DNA of 64,000 nucleotides from Lactobacillus sp. LL6 (GCF_007570935.1 NZ_VLLR01000001.1:930001-994000), one strand, 5' to 3'; positions 34,808 to 45,988 are shown, counted from the first letter of the stretch. Numbers and translations are program-made. Notes: generated from the letters alone by a model not told the origin.

Positions 34808-35233
34808 TTATTCAAATAATTTTTTATATTCACTATAGCCTTCCTTATCCAATTTATCATATGGAACAAATCTAAGAGCGGCTGAATTAATACAATATCT
34901 GAGTCCTCCTGTATCAAGTGGACCATCAGTAAAGACATGTCCTAAATGAGAATCAGCAATTGGACTTTTAACTTCAGTTCGCTCCATACCATAAGATTGA
35001 TCACGATGGTAAGCAAGTTTTTTAATTGGTCTAGTAAAACTTGGCCACCCACAACCTGCATCATACTTATCTTCACTAGAAAACAAAGGCTCACCTGAAA
35101 CAATATCTACATAAATCCCCTTCTCATAAAAGTCATCATATTTACCAGTGAAGGGGTATTCTGTTTCAGCTTTTTGGGTCACATCATATTGCTGTTTAGT
35201 AAGTTCTTTTAAACGTTTTTCTTTATCAAACAT
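34808..35233 (-). CDS. msrB: Peptide-methionine (R)-S-oxide reductase MsrB
   Basis: This 141-aa MsrB reduces the R epimer of methionine sulfoxide. Conserved segments are present: [20 protein letters not shown] and [12 protein letters not shown] with the catalytic Cys. The zinc-binding CxxC pairs of some MsrB proteins are absent, as in many lactobacilli. Its msrA partner is at 6903-7460. Confidence 0.96.
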   Translation of the reverse strand: MFDKEKRLKELTKQQYDVTQKAETEYPFTGKYDDFYEKGIYVDIVSGEPLFSSEDKYDAGCGWPSFTRPIKKLAYHRDQSYGMERTEVKSPIADSHLGHVFTDGPLDTGGLRYCINSAALRFVPYDKLDKEGYSEYKKLFE

Positions 35234-35351
35234 TTTTAAACATCCTTTCTACTTGTTTTACTTCAATAATAGCAAAATTATCTAAAAAGTTATTGTTTCA
35301 AGCTTCTTAATAATTTAAAATAGATTTACCGAATAGAAAGGAAAATTTAGT

Positions 35352-36536
35352 ATGCCAAAATTAGCTGATGATTTATCAATGACATTAAACACTCGGTTAA
35401 ATTCATTAACCCCGTCTAGAATTCGTGCTTTTGACGAAAAAGCTTCTCAAATACCGGGTATTATCAAGTTGACCATTGGTGAACCTGATTTAAATACACC
35501 GGAGCATGTAAAACAAGCCGCGATTAATGATATTAATGCCAACGACTCTCACTATGCTCCTCAAGCAGGAAAGCCGGAACTTTTGGATGCAATCAGCGCC
35601 TACCTCAAACGTAGCCTGAATTTAAACTATGATCCAAATACTGAAATTTGTGTGACAGTTGGGGCAACAGGCGCTCTAAATGATGTATTCATGTCAATTT
35701 TAAATCCTGGAGATAAGATTTTAGTCCCTACTCCAGTTTGGGCATTATATTTCCAACTTATTAAATTGACTGGTGCAATTCCTGTTCAAGTCGACACTTC
35801 AAAAGATGGTTTTATTTTAACTCCTGAACATTTAGAAGAAGTATTAAATGAGGAAGGTAAAGGCGCTAAAGCAATTATCTTAACCGACCCCTCTAATCCT
35901 ACAGGGCGAGTTTACCCAGCAGATACTCTTCAAAAATTAGCAGAAATTATTAAAAAGTATCAATTATTTTCAATTACAGATGAAATTTATGGTGAATTAG
36001 TTTATGATGGTAATGTTCATCACTCTCTTTCAGAATATATTCCAGAAAGAAATATTTTGATTTCAGGCTTATCTAAAGCTTATGCAATGACTGGTTGGAG
36101 ATTAGGATATATTGCTGCGCCAAGTCAAATCATGACCAGTATTCGTAAAATCAATGCGTTTTTAGTAACTTCTGTTACTGATAATGTTCAAGCAGCTGCA
36201 ATTGAAGCTCTTAATAATGGTCAAGATGACCCTCTTAAAGCTCGTAAAATTTATGAAGATCGTCTTAAATTTATGAAGTCAGGTCTTGAAAAGTTAGGCT
36301 TTGAAATGTCTACTCCACAAGGTGCATTTTATATTTTTGCCAAAATTCCAGACGAGTTTGGACAAGATGATGAAGCTTTTGCCAATGAACTTGCCACTAA
36401 AGCAAAAGTGGGAGTTACTCCCGGACGTTACTTCGGTAAGGGTGGCGAAGGCTATATTCGACTATCCTATGCTTCTTCAACTGAGCAACTTAAGGAAGCT
36501 TTGAAACGTATTGAAAAATACGTCAAAAATATTTAA
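35352..36536 (+). CDS. Class I/II aminotransferase (AraT/PatA-like)
   Basis: This 394-aa PLP-dependent enzyme has the PLP lysine in SGLSKAYAMTGWRLGY, the binding Asn in SNPTGRVYP and Asp in ITDEIYGELVY. It probably transaminates aromatic or other amino acids, or acetyl-diaminopimelate, as in the AraT/PatA group. It is monocistronic with AGAAAGG upstream and a convergent terminator. Confidence 0.92.
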   Translation: MPKLADDLSMTLNTRLNSLTPSRIRAFDEKASQIPGIIKLTIGEPDLNTPEHVKQAAINDINANDSHYAPQAGKPELLDAISAYLKRSLNLNYDPNTEICVTVGATGALNDVFMSILNPGDKILVPTPVWALYFQLIKLTGAIPVQVDTSKDGFILTPEHLEEVLNEEGKGAKAIILTDPSNPTGRVYPADTLQKLAEIIKKYQLFSITDEIYGELVYDGNVHHSLSEYIPERNILISGLSKAYAMTGWRLGYIAAPSQIMTSIRKINAFLVTSVTDNVQAAAIEALNNGQDDPLKARKIYEDRLKFMKSGLEKLGFEMSTPQGAFYIFAKIPDEFGQDDEAFANELATKAKVGVTPGRYFGKGGEGYIRLSYASSTEQLKEALKRIEKYVKNI

Positions 36537-36540
36537 TTAT

Positions 36541-36577
36541 AAAAAATGGTTGAACCAAGTGGTTCAACCATTTTTTA
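36541..36577. terminator. Bidirectional terminator
   Basis: AAAAAATGGTTGAACC and GGTTCAACCATTTTTT pair around AAGT between the aminotransferase and the lysozyme genes. Confidence 0.92.
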
Positions 36578-37717
36578 TTTAAAATTCTTAACCTTTACAT
36601 AACGATTCTTATTAATCTTATAAAACTTTTTGTTTTTTATTTTTTTGGTACCGTAAGTGGCTACCTTAGCACCTTTTTTAAGCTTCATATGTTTAACCTT
36701 TTTACCATTATTTTTATAAACATATGAAGTATGTTTTAAAGTACGTGGAGTACCATCAACATTGGCAAGCTTAATATATTTATCGCTACCAATCTGGTAA
36801 AACTTTTTATTATTTATAGTTACAACTCCACCAAGAACCGTTACTCTTTTATAGGCTTTAATAGTTTTACCTGTCTTTTTTCCCTGTTTATTATAAACAT
36901 GGGCTGTATGCATGACAGTCTTTTTATTTTTAATTGATTTAGCCTTTGGAGCCTGACTTGAGGCACCATTTCCATAAGATAAAGGCAAAAGACTAATATT
37001 ACCATCAACACTTAATCCTCGCCAATTGTCTGTGAATTGCCAAATAGCAACTCCATTCATTGATGGAAAATAAGAAAAATCAGGTTTATCAATTCTACCC
37101 ATAGTTGCATAACTGGCTACCCATAATGAATTAGGATATTTTGCAGTTACTTTGCTTGTGTTGATATTGTTATTAAGAAGTGAAGCTCCTGAGTATAAAA
37201 GTGGCTTGTAACCTGCAGATTTTACTCGATTCATAAACGCAATAATTGCATTAGCACTTGCATCACGACCGCCATTTACATTATTACCATCACCAGTTTC
37301 CCAATCACAAGCTATATAAGAACCCTTAGGAAGACCCATAGCTTTTGCACTTGAAATTGCATAGTTGGCTTCTGCAACTGCAGCCCCAGAATTTGCACCA
37401 AATAAGGCAAAGTGGTATGCCATTGGTAACATATTATTAGCTTTTGCACTTGAAATTTGCGCACTTGCTTTAGGATTGCGGTAACTAGTACCTTCACTCA
37501 CTTTTACAATTGCAAATTGTGAACCAGCATTAGCATGTGCTTTCAAGCTGCTTGATTGATAAACAGAAACATCCACCCCATATGAACGTGAATTAACTGA
37601 TTTCTTTGCTGCTTGAACTACTTTAGTATTATTTGTTCCTTCAACAATACTAATGCTTGCAGTTGAAAGGACACTAGCACATGCTAAAATACCTAATAAT
37701 TTTCTCTTCTTTAACAA
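36575..37717 (-). CDS. Secreted GH25 lysozyme with two SLAP repeats (second copy)
   Basis: This 380-aa muramidase is a close paralogue of the gene at 7582-8868 in its signal peptide and GH25 domain (YGVDVSVYQSS, IACDWETGDGN). The Ser/Asn linker is much shorter, and two basic SLAP repeats follow. The start is TTG at 37717, with AGAGGG seven bases upstream, the only start before the signal peptide. A perfect WalR-like box lies 96 bp upstream. Confidence 0.92.
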   Translation of the reverse strand: MLKKRKLLGILACASVLSTASISIVEGTNNTKVVQAAKKSVNSRSYGVDVSVYQSSSLKAHANAGSQFAIVKVSEGTSYRNPKASAQISSAKANNMLPMAYHFALFGANSGAAVAEANYAISSAKAMGLPKGSYIACDWETGDGNNVNGGRDASANAIIAFMNRVKSAGYKPLLYSGASLLNNNINTSKVTAKYPNSLWVASYATMGRIDKPDFSYFPSMNGVAIWQFTDNWRGLSVDGNISLLPLSYGNGASSQAPKAKSIKNKKTVMHTAHVYNKQGKKTGKTIKAYKRVTVLGGVVTINNKKFYQIGSDKYIKLANVDGTPRTLKHTSYVYKNNGKKVKHMKLKKGAKVATYGTKKIKNKKFYKINKNRYVKVKNFK

Positions 37718-37785
37718 TTAAATCCCTCTTAATAAAAAAATGTATCTTTACTTAAATTATTTTTGTCTAATATATCCAAGGAATA

Positions 37786-37829
37786 ACTATAGCAGATTTT
37801 AAGACTTATGAAATTACAAAACGTTAACA
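37786..37829 (-). promoter_or_regulatory. Lysozyme promoter with WalR-like box
   Basis: On the minus strand TGTTAA-CGTTT-TGTAAT (37813-37829) fits TGTWAH-N5-TGTWAH. An extended -10, TGCTATAGT (-10 at 37786-37791), follows 21 bp later, about one helical turn further than the 10-bp gap at the M23 promoter. WalR control is inferred. Confidence 0.65.
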
Positions 37830-37856
37830 GATTCATTAATAAAGTTTAAAGTCCAC

Positions 37857-37952
37857 AAAAAATAGGCAAAGCCTGCTGTGAAGTACCTCATAATTGTTGA
37901 ACATAAATCTAATGATTATGAGGCATTCACTGTTGTACTTTGCCTATTTTTA
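37857..37952 (-). terminator. Long nested hairpin downstream of aspS
   Basis: AAAAATAGGCAAAG (37858-37871) pairs with CTTTGCCTATTTTT (37938-37951). Inside it, CCTCATAAT (37886-37894) pairs with ATTATGAGG (37915-37923), with GTGAA/TTCAC between. The minus-strand T-tract makes it the probable hisS-aspS terminator; it is longer than usual. Confidence 0.7.
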
Positions 37953-37965
37953 TTACTTAAAACAA

Positions 37966-39819
37966 TTACTCATCCCAAGTTGAATTTTTATCAGCATCTT
38001 CTTTTGCTTCTTTTTCAAGACGAGCTTCAGTTTCTTTTACACTATCTGCGTATTGGTCTTCAACTTCAATTCCAAGATCAGCTAATTGTTGATCAGCAAC
38101 TGGAGCTGGAGCATGCATCATTGGTTCTGAAGCAGAAGCATTCTTAGGAAATGCTAAAACATCACGGATATTGTCTTTTTGAGCAAGCATCATAGCAAAG
38201 CGATCAAGACCAATTGCAAGACCTGCTTCTGGTGGGAATCCCATATCTAAAGCATCCATCAAGTAACCAAATTGTTCATAAGCACGTTTCTTAGTGAAAC
38301 CAAGAGCCTTAAACATCTTTTCTTGAATTGAACGCTTGTGAATACGGATTGAACCACCACCAAGTTCATCCCCGTTCATAACGATATCGTAACTACGTGC
38401 ATGAGCCTTGTGTGGATCAGTATCAAGTAATTCAATACCCTTGTCATCTGGCATTGTAAATGGGTGGTGAGCAGCAATCCAGCGACCCCAACCTTCATCA
38501 TATTCAAATAATGGCCAATCTACTACCCAGACAAAATCATAAACATCCTTAGGAATAATACCTGTTTCTTTAGCAAATTCACGACGAAGATGGTCAAGTG
38601 AATCAGTAACAACTTTCCACTTATCAGCAACCATTATCACAAGTTCTCCACCTTCAAGGTCAAATTCCTTAATTAAGGCTTGTTTATTTTCATCAGTCAA
38701 GAATTTAGCTACAGGACCTGAAAATTCTCCATTTTCAAATTTAACCCATGCCAAACCTTTAGCATGATAACGTTTAATGTAGTCTTGCTTTTGTTCAATA
38801 TGTTTTCTTGAGTACTTTTCAGCACCGCCTTTAACAGCAATACCTTTAACAAAACCACCATCAGCAATTGCACCTGAAAATACCTTAAAGTCGCTATCCT
38901 TAAAAATTGGACTCAAATCATGTAAGAACATTTCATAACGAGTATCTGGCTTATCACTACCATACTTGTTCATTGCTTCATCCCAAGTAATACGGCGAAT
39001 TGGAGTCTTAAGATCAATTCCCATAACGTCTTTCATAACTTTTTTAAGAAGACCTTCAGTGTAGTCTTGAATGCCCTTTTCATCAACAAAAGAAGCTTCC
39101 ATATCAATTTGAGTAAATTCTGGTTGACGATCTCCTCTAAGGTCTTCATCACGGAAGCAGCGTGCAATTTGGTAATACTTATCAAATCCTGCAGCCATCA
39201 AAAGTTGCTTGAACAATTGAGGAGATTGAGGAAGTGCATAGAAACTTCCTGGATAAATTCTTGAAGGAACTAAGTAATCACGTGCCCCTTCTGGACTAGA
39301 CTTACCTAAAATTGGAGTTTCAATATTGATAAAGCCATTTTCATCAAAGTATTCGTGAATTGCACGTAAAATTTTAGAACGTAAGATAATTGCATTTTGC
39401 AAAGTTGGACGACGCAAGTCAAGGTAACGATACTTCAAACGAGTTTGTTCACCAATTTCAACATCATCTTTAATTTCAAATGGTGGAACTTGAGACTTGT
39501 TTAAAACTTCAATTGAATTTGCATCAACTTCAACTTCCCCAGTCTTCATATCAGGGTTAACGCTTGAACGCTTAACAACCTTACCCTTAACTTCAATTAC
39601 ATCTTCACTGCCAAGTGAATCAGCAATTTCCATTAATTCCTTACCAGAATCCTTATTAACAACAACTTGTACGACTCCTTCACGGTCGCGTAAATCAATA
39701 AACACTAAGTTTCCTAAATTACGTACCCGTTGTACCCAACCATACAAAGTTACTTCTTGATCAAGATATTTTGCAGTAATATTTCCACTGTAATCAGTTC
39801 TTTTATCCATTTCCATCAT
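37966..39819 (-). CDS. aspS: Aspartate-tRNA ligase
   Basis: This 617-aa class II synthetase has the N-terminal OB anticodon-binding domain, motif 2 [19 protein letters not shown] and motif 3 [11 protein letters not shown]. The bacterial GAD insertion lies between. It attaches aspartate to tRNA-Asp. The start follows AGAGGAC and lies two bases after the hisS stop, so hisS-aspS is an operon under the T-box at 41141-41349. The C-terminal tail is acidic ([16 protein letters not shown]). Confidence 0.97.
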   Translation of the reverse strand: MMEMDKRTDYSGNITAKYLDQEVTLYGWVQRVRNLGNLVFIDLRDREGVVQVVVNKDSGKELMEIADSLGSEDVIEVKGKVVKRSSVNPDMKTGEVEVDANSIEVLNKSQVPPFEIKDDVEIGEQTRLKYRYLDLRRPTLQNAIILRSKILRAIHEYFDENGFINIETPILGKSSPEGARDYLVPSRIYPGSFYALPQSPQLFKQLLMAAGFDKYYQIARCFRDEDLRGDRQPEFTQIDMEASFVDEKGIQDYTEGLLKKVMKDVMGIDLKTPIRRITWDEAMNKYGSDKPDTRYEMFLHDLSPIFKDSDFKVFSGAIADGGFVKGIAVKGGAEKYSRKHIEQKQDYIKRYHAKGLAWVKFENGEFSGPVAKFLTDENKQALIKEFDLEGGELVIMVADKWKVVTDSLDHLRREFAKETGIIPKDVYDFVWVVDWPLFEYDEGWGRWIAAHHPFTMPDDKGIELLDTDPHKAHARSYDIVMNGDELGGGSIRIHKRSIQEKMFKALGFTKKRAYEQFGYLMDALDMGFPPEAGLAIGLDRFAMMLAQKDNIRDVLAFPKNASASEPMMHAPAPVADQQLADLGIEVEDQYADSVKETEARLEKEAKEDADKNSTWDE

Positions 39820-39821
39820 AA

Positions 39822-41108
39822 TTAGTCCTCTAACTTTTTCATAATAGTTTGCATATCATTTAAGTCTTCTAAGCTTAAATCGATTGTTTTACCATCTGCT
39901 AAACGCTTAATATTTAAAACGCCATTTTCTAGTTCTTTAGCTCCCAAAGTAATTACATACTTGGCATGAACTCGATCAGCTTTTCTAAATTGGGCCTTTA
40001 ACTTCTTTTGGTCAACGTCGTATTGAGCTTTAAATCCTTGCTTACGCAAACTTCTAGCAATCTCAACAGCCTTCATACCAGTTCCTTCACCAATATTAGT
40101 GATAAAGAAATCAATACCACTATCTTGGAAAAGACTTGGATTTTGCTGCTTCAAAACAAGCATCAAACGTTCTTCACCAATACCAAAACCAACAGCTGGA
40201 GTTTGTGGACCGTCAAATTCTTCTACTAAGTGATTATAACGTCCACCACCAAGAATAGTTGTTGCAGATTCCCATAAATTTTTATCTTCTACCATAAACT
40301 CAAATATAATTCCGGTATAGTAATCAAGACCGCGAACTAAATCATCATCTAAAACATAATTAATACCAAGTTGATCAAGCATTTCAGTAATGGTATTAAA
40401 ATTATTTCTAGATTCTTCATCAAGATAATCAACAATTTTCGGAGCATCCGGCAAAAACTTTTTATCTTCTTCAGCTTTTGAATCTAAAATACGGAGCGGA
40501 TTCTTTTCAAGACGGCGTTGAGAATCCTCAGATAATTCATCTTTTACTGGAGTAAAGTAATTTACTAAAGCATCATGATAGTCTTGTCTTACTTGAGCGT
40601 TCCCTAAGGAATTAATATGCAATTCATAGTTTTTAACTCCAAGTTCAGCCAGTAAATCATGTCCCATCATAATGGTTTCAACATCAGCAAACACACTATT
40701 TGAACCAAAACTTTCAACACCAATTTGGTGGAATTCACGTTGACGACCTGCTTGAGGGCGTTCATATCTAAAAGTATTATCAATATAGTAAACATTGAAT
40801 GGCTTAACTACGTCTGGACCATAAAGCTTATTTTCAACATAAGCACGTACTACACCTGCTGTACCTTCTGGACGAAGAGCAATATGACGACCACCTTTGT
40901 CATTGAAATCATACATTTCTTTTTCAACAACATCAGAAGTTTCACCACTAGAACGAGAAAATACTTCATAATTTTCAAAACTTGGCGTACGGATTTCACG
41001 ATAATTTGCACGCTTGAAAAAGTCTCTTGCAATTTGTTCTACTTTTTCCCATGAGCCTGAATCCCCTGGCAAAATGTCAACGGTTCCTTTAGGTTTTTGA
41101 ACTCTCAT
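39822..41108 (-). CDS. hisS: Histidine-tRNA ligase
   Basis: This 428-aa class II synthetase has motif 2 [20 protein letters not shown], the HisRS signature [14 protein letters not shown] and motif 3 [13 protein letters not shown]. The start ATG follows AAAAGGA and lies just after the T-box terminator. It is first in the hisS-aspS operon. Confidence 0.97.
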   Translation of the reverse strand: MRVQKPKGTVDILPGDSGSWEKVEQIARDFFKRANYREIRTPSFENYEVFSRSSGETSDVVEKEMYDFNDKGGRHIALRPEGTAGVVRAYVENKLYGPDVVKPFNVYYIDNTFRYERPQAGRQREFHQIGVESFGSNSVFADVETIMMGHDLLAELGVKNYELHINSLGNAQVRQDYHDALVNYFTPVKDELSEDSQRRLEKNPLRILDSKAEEDKKFLPDAPKIVDYLDEESRNNFNTITEMLDQLGINYVLDDDLVRGLDYYTGIIFEFMVEDKNLWESATTILGGGRYNHLVEEFDGPQTPAVGFGIGEERLMLVLKQQNPSLFQDSGIDFFITNIGEGTGMKAVEIARSLRKQGFKAQYDVDQKKLKAQFRKADRVHAKYVITLGAKELENGVLNIKRLADGKTIDLSLEDLNDMQTIMKKLED

Positions 41109-41140
41109 TTAATCAATCCTTTTTTTAATTAACAAATAAA

Positions 41141-41349
41141 AAGCGCCCTTGAATTAAATCAAGGGCGCTTAAGATTAGCACGGTACCACCTTTTGCTTGC
41201 TACGATTAACGCTCGCGACACGAACTATTATCTGTTAAAGGGGTCACAGTTAGCTATTCATCTGCTCTTTCACCAAACAAGCAGTCTCTGAAAATGAATA
41301 ATTGCTAATCTTCAATCTTTGTCATCGATAATTCTTTTTCTAGCTTATA
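41141..41349 (-). promoter_or_regulatory. T-box leader of hisS-aspS
   Basis: On the minus strand a TTGACT -35 (41365-41370) and TATAAG -10 (41344-41349) precede a Stem I with CTGCT and AGCAG around GTTTGGTGAAAG. The T-box core AAGGTGGTACCGTG is at 41180-41193. A strong terminator hairpin AAGCGCCCTTGA/TCAAGGGCGCTT (41141-41170) with TTTTT follows. The likely specifier region contains GAC (41243-41245), an aspartate codon, and no histidine CAC. Uncharged tRNA should favour the antiterminator. Confidence 0.9.
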
Positions 41350-41389
41350 TTTTTAATAGAATAAAGTCAACCTATGAAAGCGCATTATT

Positions 41390-41827
41390 TTACAAATCTA
41401 GAACAATTGTAAATGGGCCATCATTTTCAAGACTAACTTGCATATCTGCACCAAAATGACCTGTTTCAACATGAAAGCCTTTATCTATCAACTCTTGGTT
41501 AAAATCTTCCCATAACTCTTTTGATTTTGGTGGGCGCATTGCATGAACAAAACTAGGTCGATTTCCTTTTTTAGTATCAGCTAAAAGCGTAAACTGACTT
41601 ACACTAAGAATTTCACCATTAACATCTTTTAAAGACAAGTTAGTTTTACCCTCTTCATCTTCAAAAATTCGCATTTTAGCAATTTTATCAGCAGCTTTTT
41701 TAATTACTGGAAGTTCGTCACCCTCAGCAATTCCAACTAATAATAAAAATCCACGCTTAATTTTTCCGACAGTTTCACCATCGATATCAACTTGCGCCTT
41801 ATTTACTCTTTGAATTACAACTCGCAT
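41390..41827 (-). CDS. dtd: D-aminoacyl-tRNA deacylase
   Basis: This 145-aa Dtd removes D-amino acids from mischarged tRNAs. The family motif [10 protein letters not shown] is present as [17 protein letters not shown], and the C-terminal cis-Gly-Pro region appears as NDGPFTI. The start codon overlaps the relA stop by one base; relA-dtd is a conserved Firmicute pair. Confidence 0.96.
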   Translation of the reverse strand: MRVVIQRVNKAQVDIDGETVGKIKRGFLLLVGIAEGDELPVIKKAADKIAKMRIFEDEEGKTNLSLKDVNGEILSVSQFTLLADTKKGNRPSFVHAMRPPKSKELWEDFNQELIDKGFHVETGHFGADMQVSLENDGPFTIVLDL

Positions 41828-44064
41828 TAATTATCTGACCTCTTTGTTTCATAAACATCAGGGATGTCACGTAGTTTACTCAAAATACCATCGAGTTGCT
41901 GAGAATTTTTTACAGCAACTGTTACATACATATGAGCAATATTTTCTTCATTAACTTTTCCAGAAATATTATTAATATTGCTAGTCAAGGAGTTAAGCTT
42001 ATTAATCACTTCACTTAATAAATTAGAACGATTATAACCAAAAATTTCTAGATTTGCATTAAATGATTGATTATTTTCTTCAACATTTTCCCACTCAACA
42101 TCAATTAAACGACCTTGTTCTTCAGCTTCTTTAGTAATATTGCGACAATCTTGTCTATGAATTGTAACACCACGTCCCTTAGTTACATAACCGATAATTT
42201 TATCACCTGGAACGGGATTACAACATTTAGCCAAATGAAGCATCAAGTCACTTACACCCTGAATCATAACTCCATCACGGTGTTTAACTTTCATTGCAGA
42301 AGAACTTTTTGATTGCTTAATAGTATCATTAGCAGCTTGTTGACCTGAATTAAGAATTTTTTCTTCTAATTTTTTCTGCTTTTCTTCTTCATCTTTACGA
42401 CGCAAATCAATTGTTAATTGGTTAAATACGCTTATAACCGATTGATCTCCAAAACCAATTGTTGCAAATAATTCATCAGCATTATGATAATTAAAGTGTT
42501 CGACCAATTTTTCAATATGGTCTTTATCCATGTATTCTTTTGAGGATAAATTATGTTCTTTAAGCATTTCTGCTAATTCTTGTTGGCCTCGGTGAATACT
42601 TTCTTCACGATCTTGTTCTTTAAAATAGCGCTTAACTTTATTGCGAGCTCGACTTGTCTTAACAATATCTACCCAATCCCGACTTGGTGCTGCATTAGTT
42701 TGTGTCATAATCTCAATGACATCACCATTTTTAAGCTTATAGTCAAGTGGAACTAATTTATTATTAACCTTAGCACCAACTGCATGAGTACCAACTTGAG
42801 TATGAATTGCATAAGCAAAATCTAAAGTTACTGACCCCTTTGGCAACTCATAAACTTCTCCACGTGGGGTAAACACATAAACTCTATCTGAAAAAATGTC
42901 GCTTTTGACACTTTTCATAAATTCGCCAGCGTCTTTAGTCTCGTCTTTGAGTTCTAAAATTTCACGAACCATGTCAAGTTTTTCACCAGAAGTGGACTCT
43001 TTAACTCCTTCAAAGTTTCCGCGCTTATATGCCCAGTGAGCCGCCACACCGTATTCAGCAACTTCATGCATTTGTTCGGTTCTAATTTGAATTTCAAGAG
43101 GCTTGCCACCAGGGCCAATAATTGTAGTATGAAGTGATTGATAGCCATTAACTTTAGGAACTGCAATATAATCCTTGAATCGACCGGGCATTGGCTTCCA
43201 TTCAGTATGAACCGCACCAAGAACTGCATAACAATCTCTAACTGTTTTAACAATTACTCTAACAGCCAACAAGTCATAAATTTCATCAAAGTCTTTATGC
43301 TTATTAACCATTTTTTTATAAATAGAATAAATATGCTTAGGACGACCGTAAATTTCATACTTAATTCCTAGACCATCCAATGTATTTTTCATAACAGAGA
43401 TTGCATCAGAAATATAGCTCTCACGCTGACTACGTTTAACATCCATCAGACTAACGATTCTATAGTAAGCTTCAGGATTAAGATAATGAAAACTCATATC
43501 TTCAAGTTCCCATTTAATAGTTCCGATACCCAATCTATCTGCAAGTGGAGCATAAATATCCATGGTCTCAGAGGAAATACGTCGCTGTTTATCAGGACGA
43601 AGGTGTTGCAAAGTATGCATATTGTGCAACCGATCGGCTAATTTAACCATGATTACTCTAAGATCTTTAGCCATTGCAATCAGCATTTTACGATGGTTTT
43701 CCGCTAAAAATTCTTGATGAGACTTATATTGATATTTATTAAGCTTAGTAACACCATCGACAATGAAAGCGACATCTTCACCAAATTCCTTCTTAATGTC
43801 ATCATTAGTTACAGGCGTATCTTCTACAGTATCATGCAAAAAACCAGCTGCAATCGTATCTGGATCAAGACCTAAATTAGCAAGTGTTCCTGCAACTTGA
43901 GTTGGATGGATAATATATGGTTGACCGGATGCACGCGTTTGTCCACTATGAGCATTATTTGCGTATTCATAGGCTTTTTCTACAAAAGCTAATTGCGACT
44001 CATCCATATACTTTCTGCAAGTATCAATCACCTGATCATGTGTCATTTCAATATACTTTGACAT
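41827..44064 (-). CDS. relA: Bifunctional (p)ppGpp synthetase/hydrolase
   Basis: This 745-aa Rel protein has an HD hydrolase domain ([14 protein letters not shown] near residue 78), a synthetase domain ([14 protein letters not shown] and [10 protein letters not shown], about 240-350), a TGS domain ([20 protein letters not shown]) and a C-terminal ACT domain. Both active sites look intact, so it should make and degrade (p)ppGpp in the stringent response. It is co-transcribed with dtd and preceded by a small membrane protein gene. Confidence 0.96.
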   Translation of the reverse strand: MSKYIEMTHDQVIDTCRKYMDESQLAFVEKAYEYANNAHSGQTRASGQPYIIHPTQVAGTLANLGLDPDTIAAGFLHDTVEDTPVTNDDIKKEFGEDVAFIVDGVTKLNKYQYKSHQEFLAENHRKMLIAMAKDLRVIMVKLADRLHNMHTLQHLRPDKQRRISSETMDIYAPLADRLGIGTIKWELEDMSFHYLNPEAYYRIVSLMDVKRSQRESYISDAISVMKNTLDGLGIKYEIYGRPKHIYSIYKKMVNKHKDFDEIYDLLAVRVIVKTVRDCYAVLGAVHTEWKPMPGRFKDYIAVPKVNGYQSLHTTIIGPGGKPLEIQIRTEQMHEVAEYGVAAHWAYKRGNFEGVKESTSGEKLDMVREILELKDETKDAGEFMKSVKSDIFSDRVYVFTPRGEVYELPKGSVTLDFAYAIHTQVGTHAVGAKVNNKLVPLDYKLKNGDVIEIMTQTNAAPSRDWVDIVKTSRARNKVKRYFKEQDREESIHRGQQELAEMLKEHNLSSKEYMDKDHIEKLVEHFNYHNADELFATIGFGDQSVISVFNQLTIDLRRKDEEEKQKKLEEKILNSGQQAANDTIKQSKSSSAMKVKHRDGVMIQGVSDLMLHLAKCCNPVPGDKIIGYVTKGRGVTIHRQDCRNITKEAEEQGRLIDVEWENVEENNQSFNANLEIFGYNRSNLLSEVINKLNSLTSNINNISGKVNEENIAHMYVTVAVKNSQQLDGILSKLRDIPDVYETKRSDN

Positions 44065-44078
44065 AAAACCATCCCTTC

Positions 44079-44405
44079 CTAACGGTACATCTGCTTACTC
44101 ATATAACCAAATATTTCAAAAATTAAGTACACAAGTCCGAATAAAAGATTGTAGTTTGCAAACTTAAACAAAATTGCTACACAAAAAATAGATGGTAAAA
44201 TCAATAGCCATAGTCGGCTCAGCTGATTTTGCTTGATAATTTTTCCTACATGGTAGCTGATTATTACATTAATAATCATAAATACTAATCCAACACGCCA
44301 TACAATAGAAATTTTTAAAAAACTAAATAGGTATGGCAATATTGTACTTATCAAACTCCAGAAAACTACTGGAACCGTTTCGTATTTTGCACTTAATTTT
44401 TTCAT
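44079..44405 (-). CDS. Small four-helix membrane protein, unknown function
   Basis: This 108-aa protein is nearly all hydrophobic, with four predicted helices (VVFWSLISTILPYLFSFLKI, VGLVFMIINVIISYHVG, LLILPSIFCVAILFKFA, LFGLVYLIFEIFGYM). No family is recognised. It lies 14 nt upstream of relA and is probably transcribed with it. Ribosome site and start are ordinary. Confidence 0.7.
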   Translation of the reverse strand: MKKLSAKYETVPVVFWSLISTILPYLFSFLKISIVWRVGLVFMIINVIISYHVGKIIKQNQLSRLWLLILPSIFCVAILFKFANYNLLFGLVYLIFEIFGYMSKQMYR

Positions 44406-44474
44406 TAAAACTTTCGACTCCCAATCTAAGTTTAATTTAATTTGTTATTATTGTACCACTATTTGCAGATTTGA

Positions 44475-45425
44475 CTAGTCATCTGAATCTTTTCTTGTAA
44501 TTGCTAATCCTACCCAGCGACCTTGGCGCATACTTAAATCAATTTTGAAGTCATTTTCATCTAGTGCTTTTTCTATTTTTGGTAATTGCAAATAATCAAT
44601 TCCTGAAAAAATCACTTGTCCTTTTTCCTTTAAATGCGTATCCAATTGAGGAATCAATTCAAGTAAAATTTCCGCCAAAATATTAGCCACAATAATATCA
44701 AATTTACCCTTCACATCTTTTAACAAGCTTGTTTTCTGTAATTCAATATTATTTAAATCATTCAATGCAATATTTTCTTTAGCAGCAGTCATTGATTCAT
44801 CAGAAATATCAGTCGCTAAAACATGCTTAGCACCAAGTTCTGCAGCTGCAATCGCTAAAATTCCGCTTCCTGTTCCAACATCTACTACATCTACTGGTCT
44901 AAGCATAGCTCTTTCAAGACCCATCATAGCGAGCTGAGTTGTTTTATGATTTCCTGTACCAAATGCAAGACCAGGATCAAGTTTGATAAGTTTTTGATCA
45001 GCAAATGTAGGTGTATAATTCTCCCATTCCGGAACAATCGCTAAATGACGAGAGAAATCAATTACATGATAATATTTCTGCCATGCTGTATTCCAGTCTT
45101 GATCAGCAACATAGGAAGTAGTAATTTTACCATCCCCGATATCTAATCCATAACTCTTTAATTCTTGTAGTTTGTCATTAAACTTTTTAACTAATTCATC
45201 CTTATCAGCTTCCTCATCAAAATATGCCATAAATTGAGTATCCTTTGGCAAATCTTCAATGTCATCCATTTCGACAACAGTGGAATCATGAAGATCACCT
45301 ACTTGCTCAAAGTCACTTCTTTTTCTAGTTTCTGTGCCTAAAGCATTTAAATTATCTTGGCTAAAGATACTCAAAGCATCTTCTACTTCATGACTTGTTT
45401 CAATTTTTAAAACTAATAACTTCAT
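44475..45425 (-). CDS. prmA: Ribosomal protein L11 methyltransferase
   Basis: This 316-aa SAM-dependent methyltransferase has motif I VVDVGTGSGILAIAAAELGA and the substrate motif IVANILAEIL (NPPY-like NI/L variant of PrmA). LDPGLAFGTGNHKTT is a family hallmark. It methylates ribosomal protein L11. It is separated from the divergent YbaK gene by 56 bp. Confidence 0.95.
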   Translation of the reverse strand: MKLLVLKIETSHEVEDALSIFSQDNLNALGTETRKRSDFEQVGDLHDSTVVEMDDIEDLPKDTQFMAYFDEEADKDELVKKFNDKLQELKSYGLDIGDGKITTSYVADQDWNTAWQKYYHVIDFSRHLAIVPEWENYTPTFADQKLIKLDPGLAFGTGNHKTTQLAMMGLERAMLRPVDVVDVGTGSGILAIAAAELGAKHVLATDISDESMTAAKENIALNDLNNIELQKTSLLKDVKGKFDIIVANILAEILLELIPQLDTHLKEKGQVIFSGIDYLQLPKIEKALDENDFKIDLSMRQGRWVGLAITRKDSDD

Positions 45426-45481
45426 TATTTACTTCCTTTTAGAAAATCAATTTCAATGTTATCATGTAAACGGTGATTAAT

Positions 45482-45988
45482 ATGTCAAAAAAGAAAAAGA
45501 AAAACAAACTTGAAAAAACTTTAGTTGAAAAAATCCTTGATCAACATAAAATCAAATACCGACAAGCGTCCTTTGCGACCCACGAAGATAAAGGTGGCGT
45601 GGCACAAATGAACACTTCCATTTTAAAGGAAAAGGAGCATTTGGTCTACAAAACCTTAGCTGTCGAAGGAAATAAAACCGGACCTTTAGTTGGTGTAGTC
45701 CCAGTAACAGAACATTTAAGCATGAAAAAACTAGCTAAAATTTCTGGTAATAAAAAATGCGAAATGATTCCTTTGAAAAAACTTGAAAAAACCACCGGTT
45801 ATGTACATGGTGCGAATACTCCTATTGGAATTCATTTTACTCATCACTATCCTATTTATTTAGATAACAGTATGAAAACAGAAGAAGAAATCGGAGTTTC
45901 AAGTGGTAAAGTAGGTCGTAGTGTATTTCTTAATCCATTAGATTTGCAAAAAGTAACCGAAGCTACATTTGGCGATTTATTAGAATAA
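45482..45988 (+). CDS. YbaK/EbsC-family aminoacyl-tRNA deacylase
   Basis: This 168-aa protein of the Cys-tRNA(Pro)/YbaK deacylase family shows the conserved VYKTLAVEG, MKKLAKISGNKKCEMI and GYVHGANTPIG. It hydrolyses mischarged Cys-tRNA-Pro or related species. A basic lysine stretch opens the protein. ATG at 45482 has a weak GGTGAT site; a GTG three codons earlier is in frame. Confidence 0.9.
   Translation: MSKKKKKNKLEKTLVEKILDQHKIKYRQASFATHEDKGGVAQMNTSILKEKEHLVYKTLAVEGNKTGPLVGVVPVTEHLSMKKLAKISGNKKCEMIPLKKLEKTTGYVHGANTPIGIHFTHHYPIYLDNSMKTEEEIGVSSGKVGRSVFLNPLDLQKVTEATFGDLLE

Noticed and set aside
37878-38147. Plus-strand ORF beginning in the hairpin after aspS
   Set aside because: It runs antisense into aspS, has no ribosome site and no protein-like composition.
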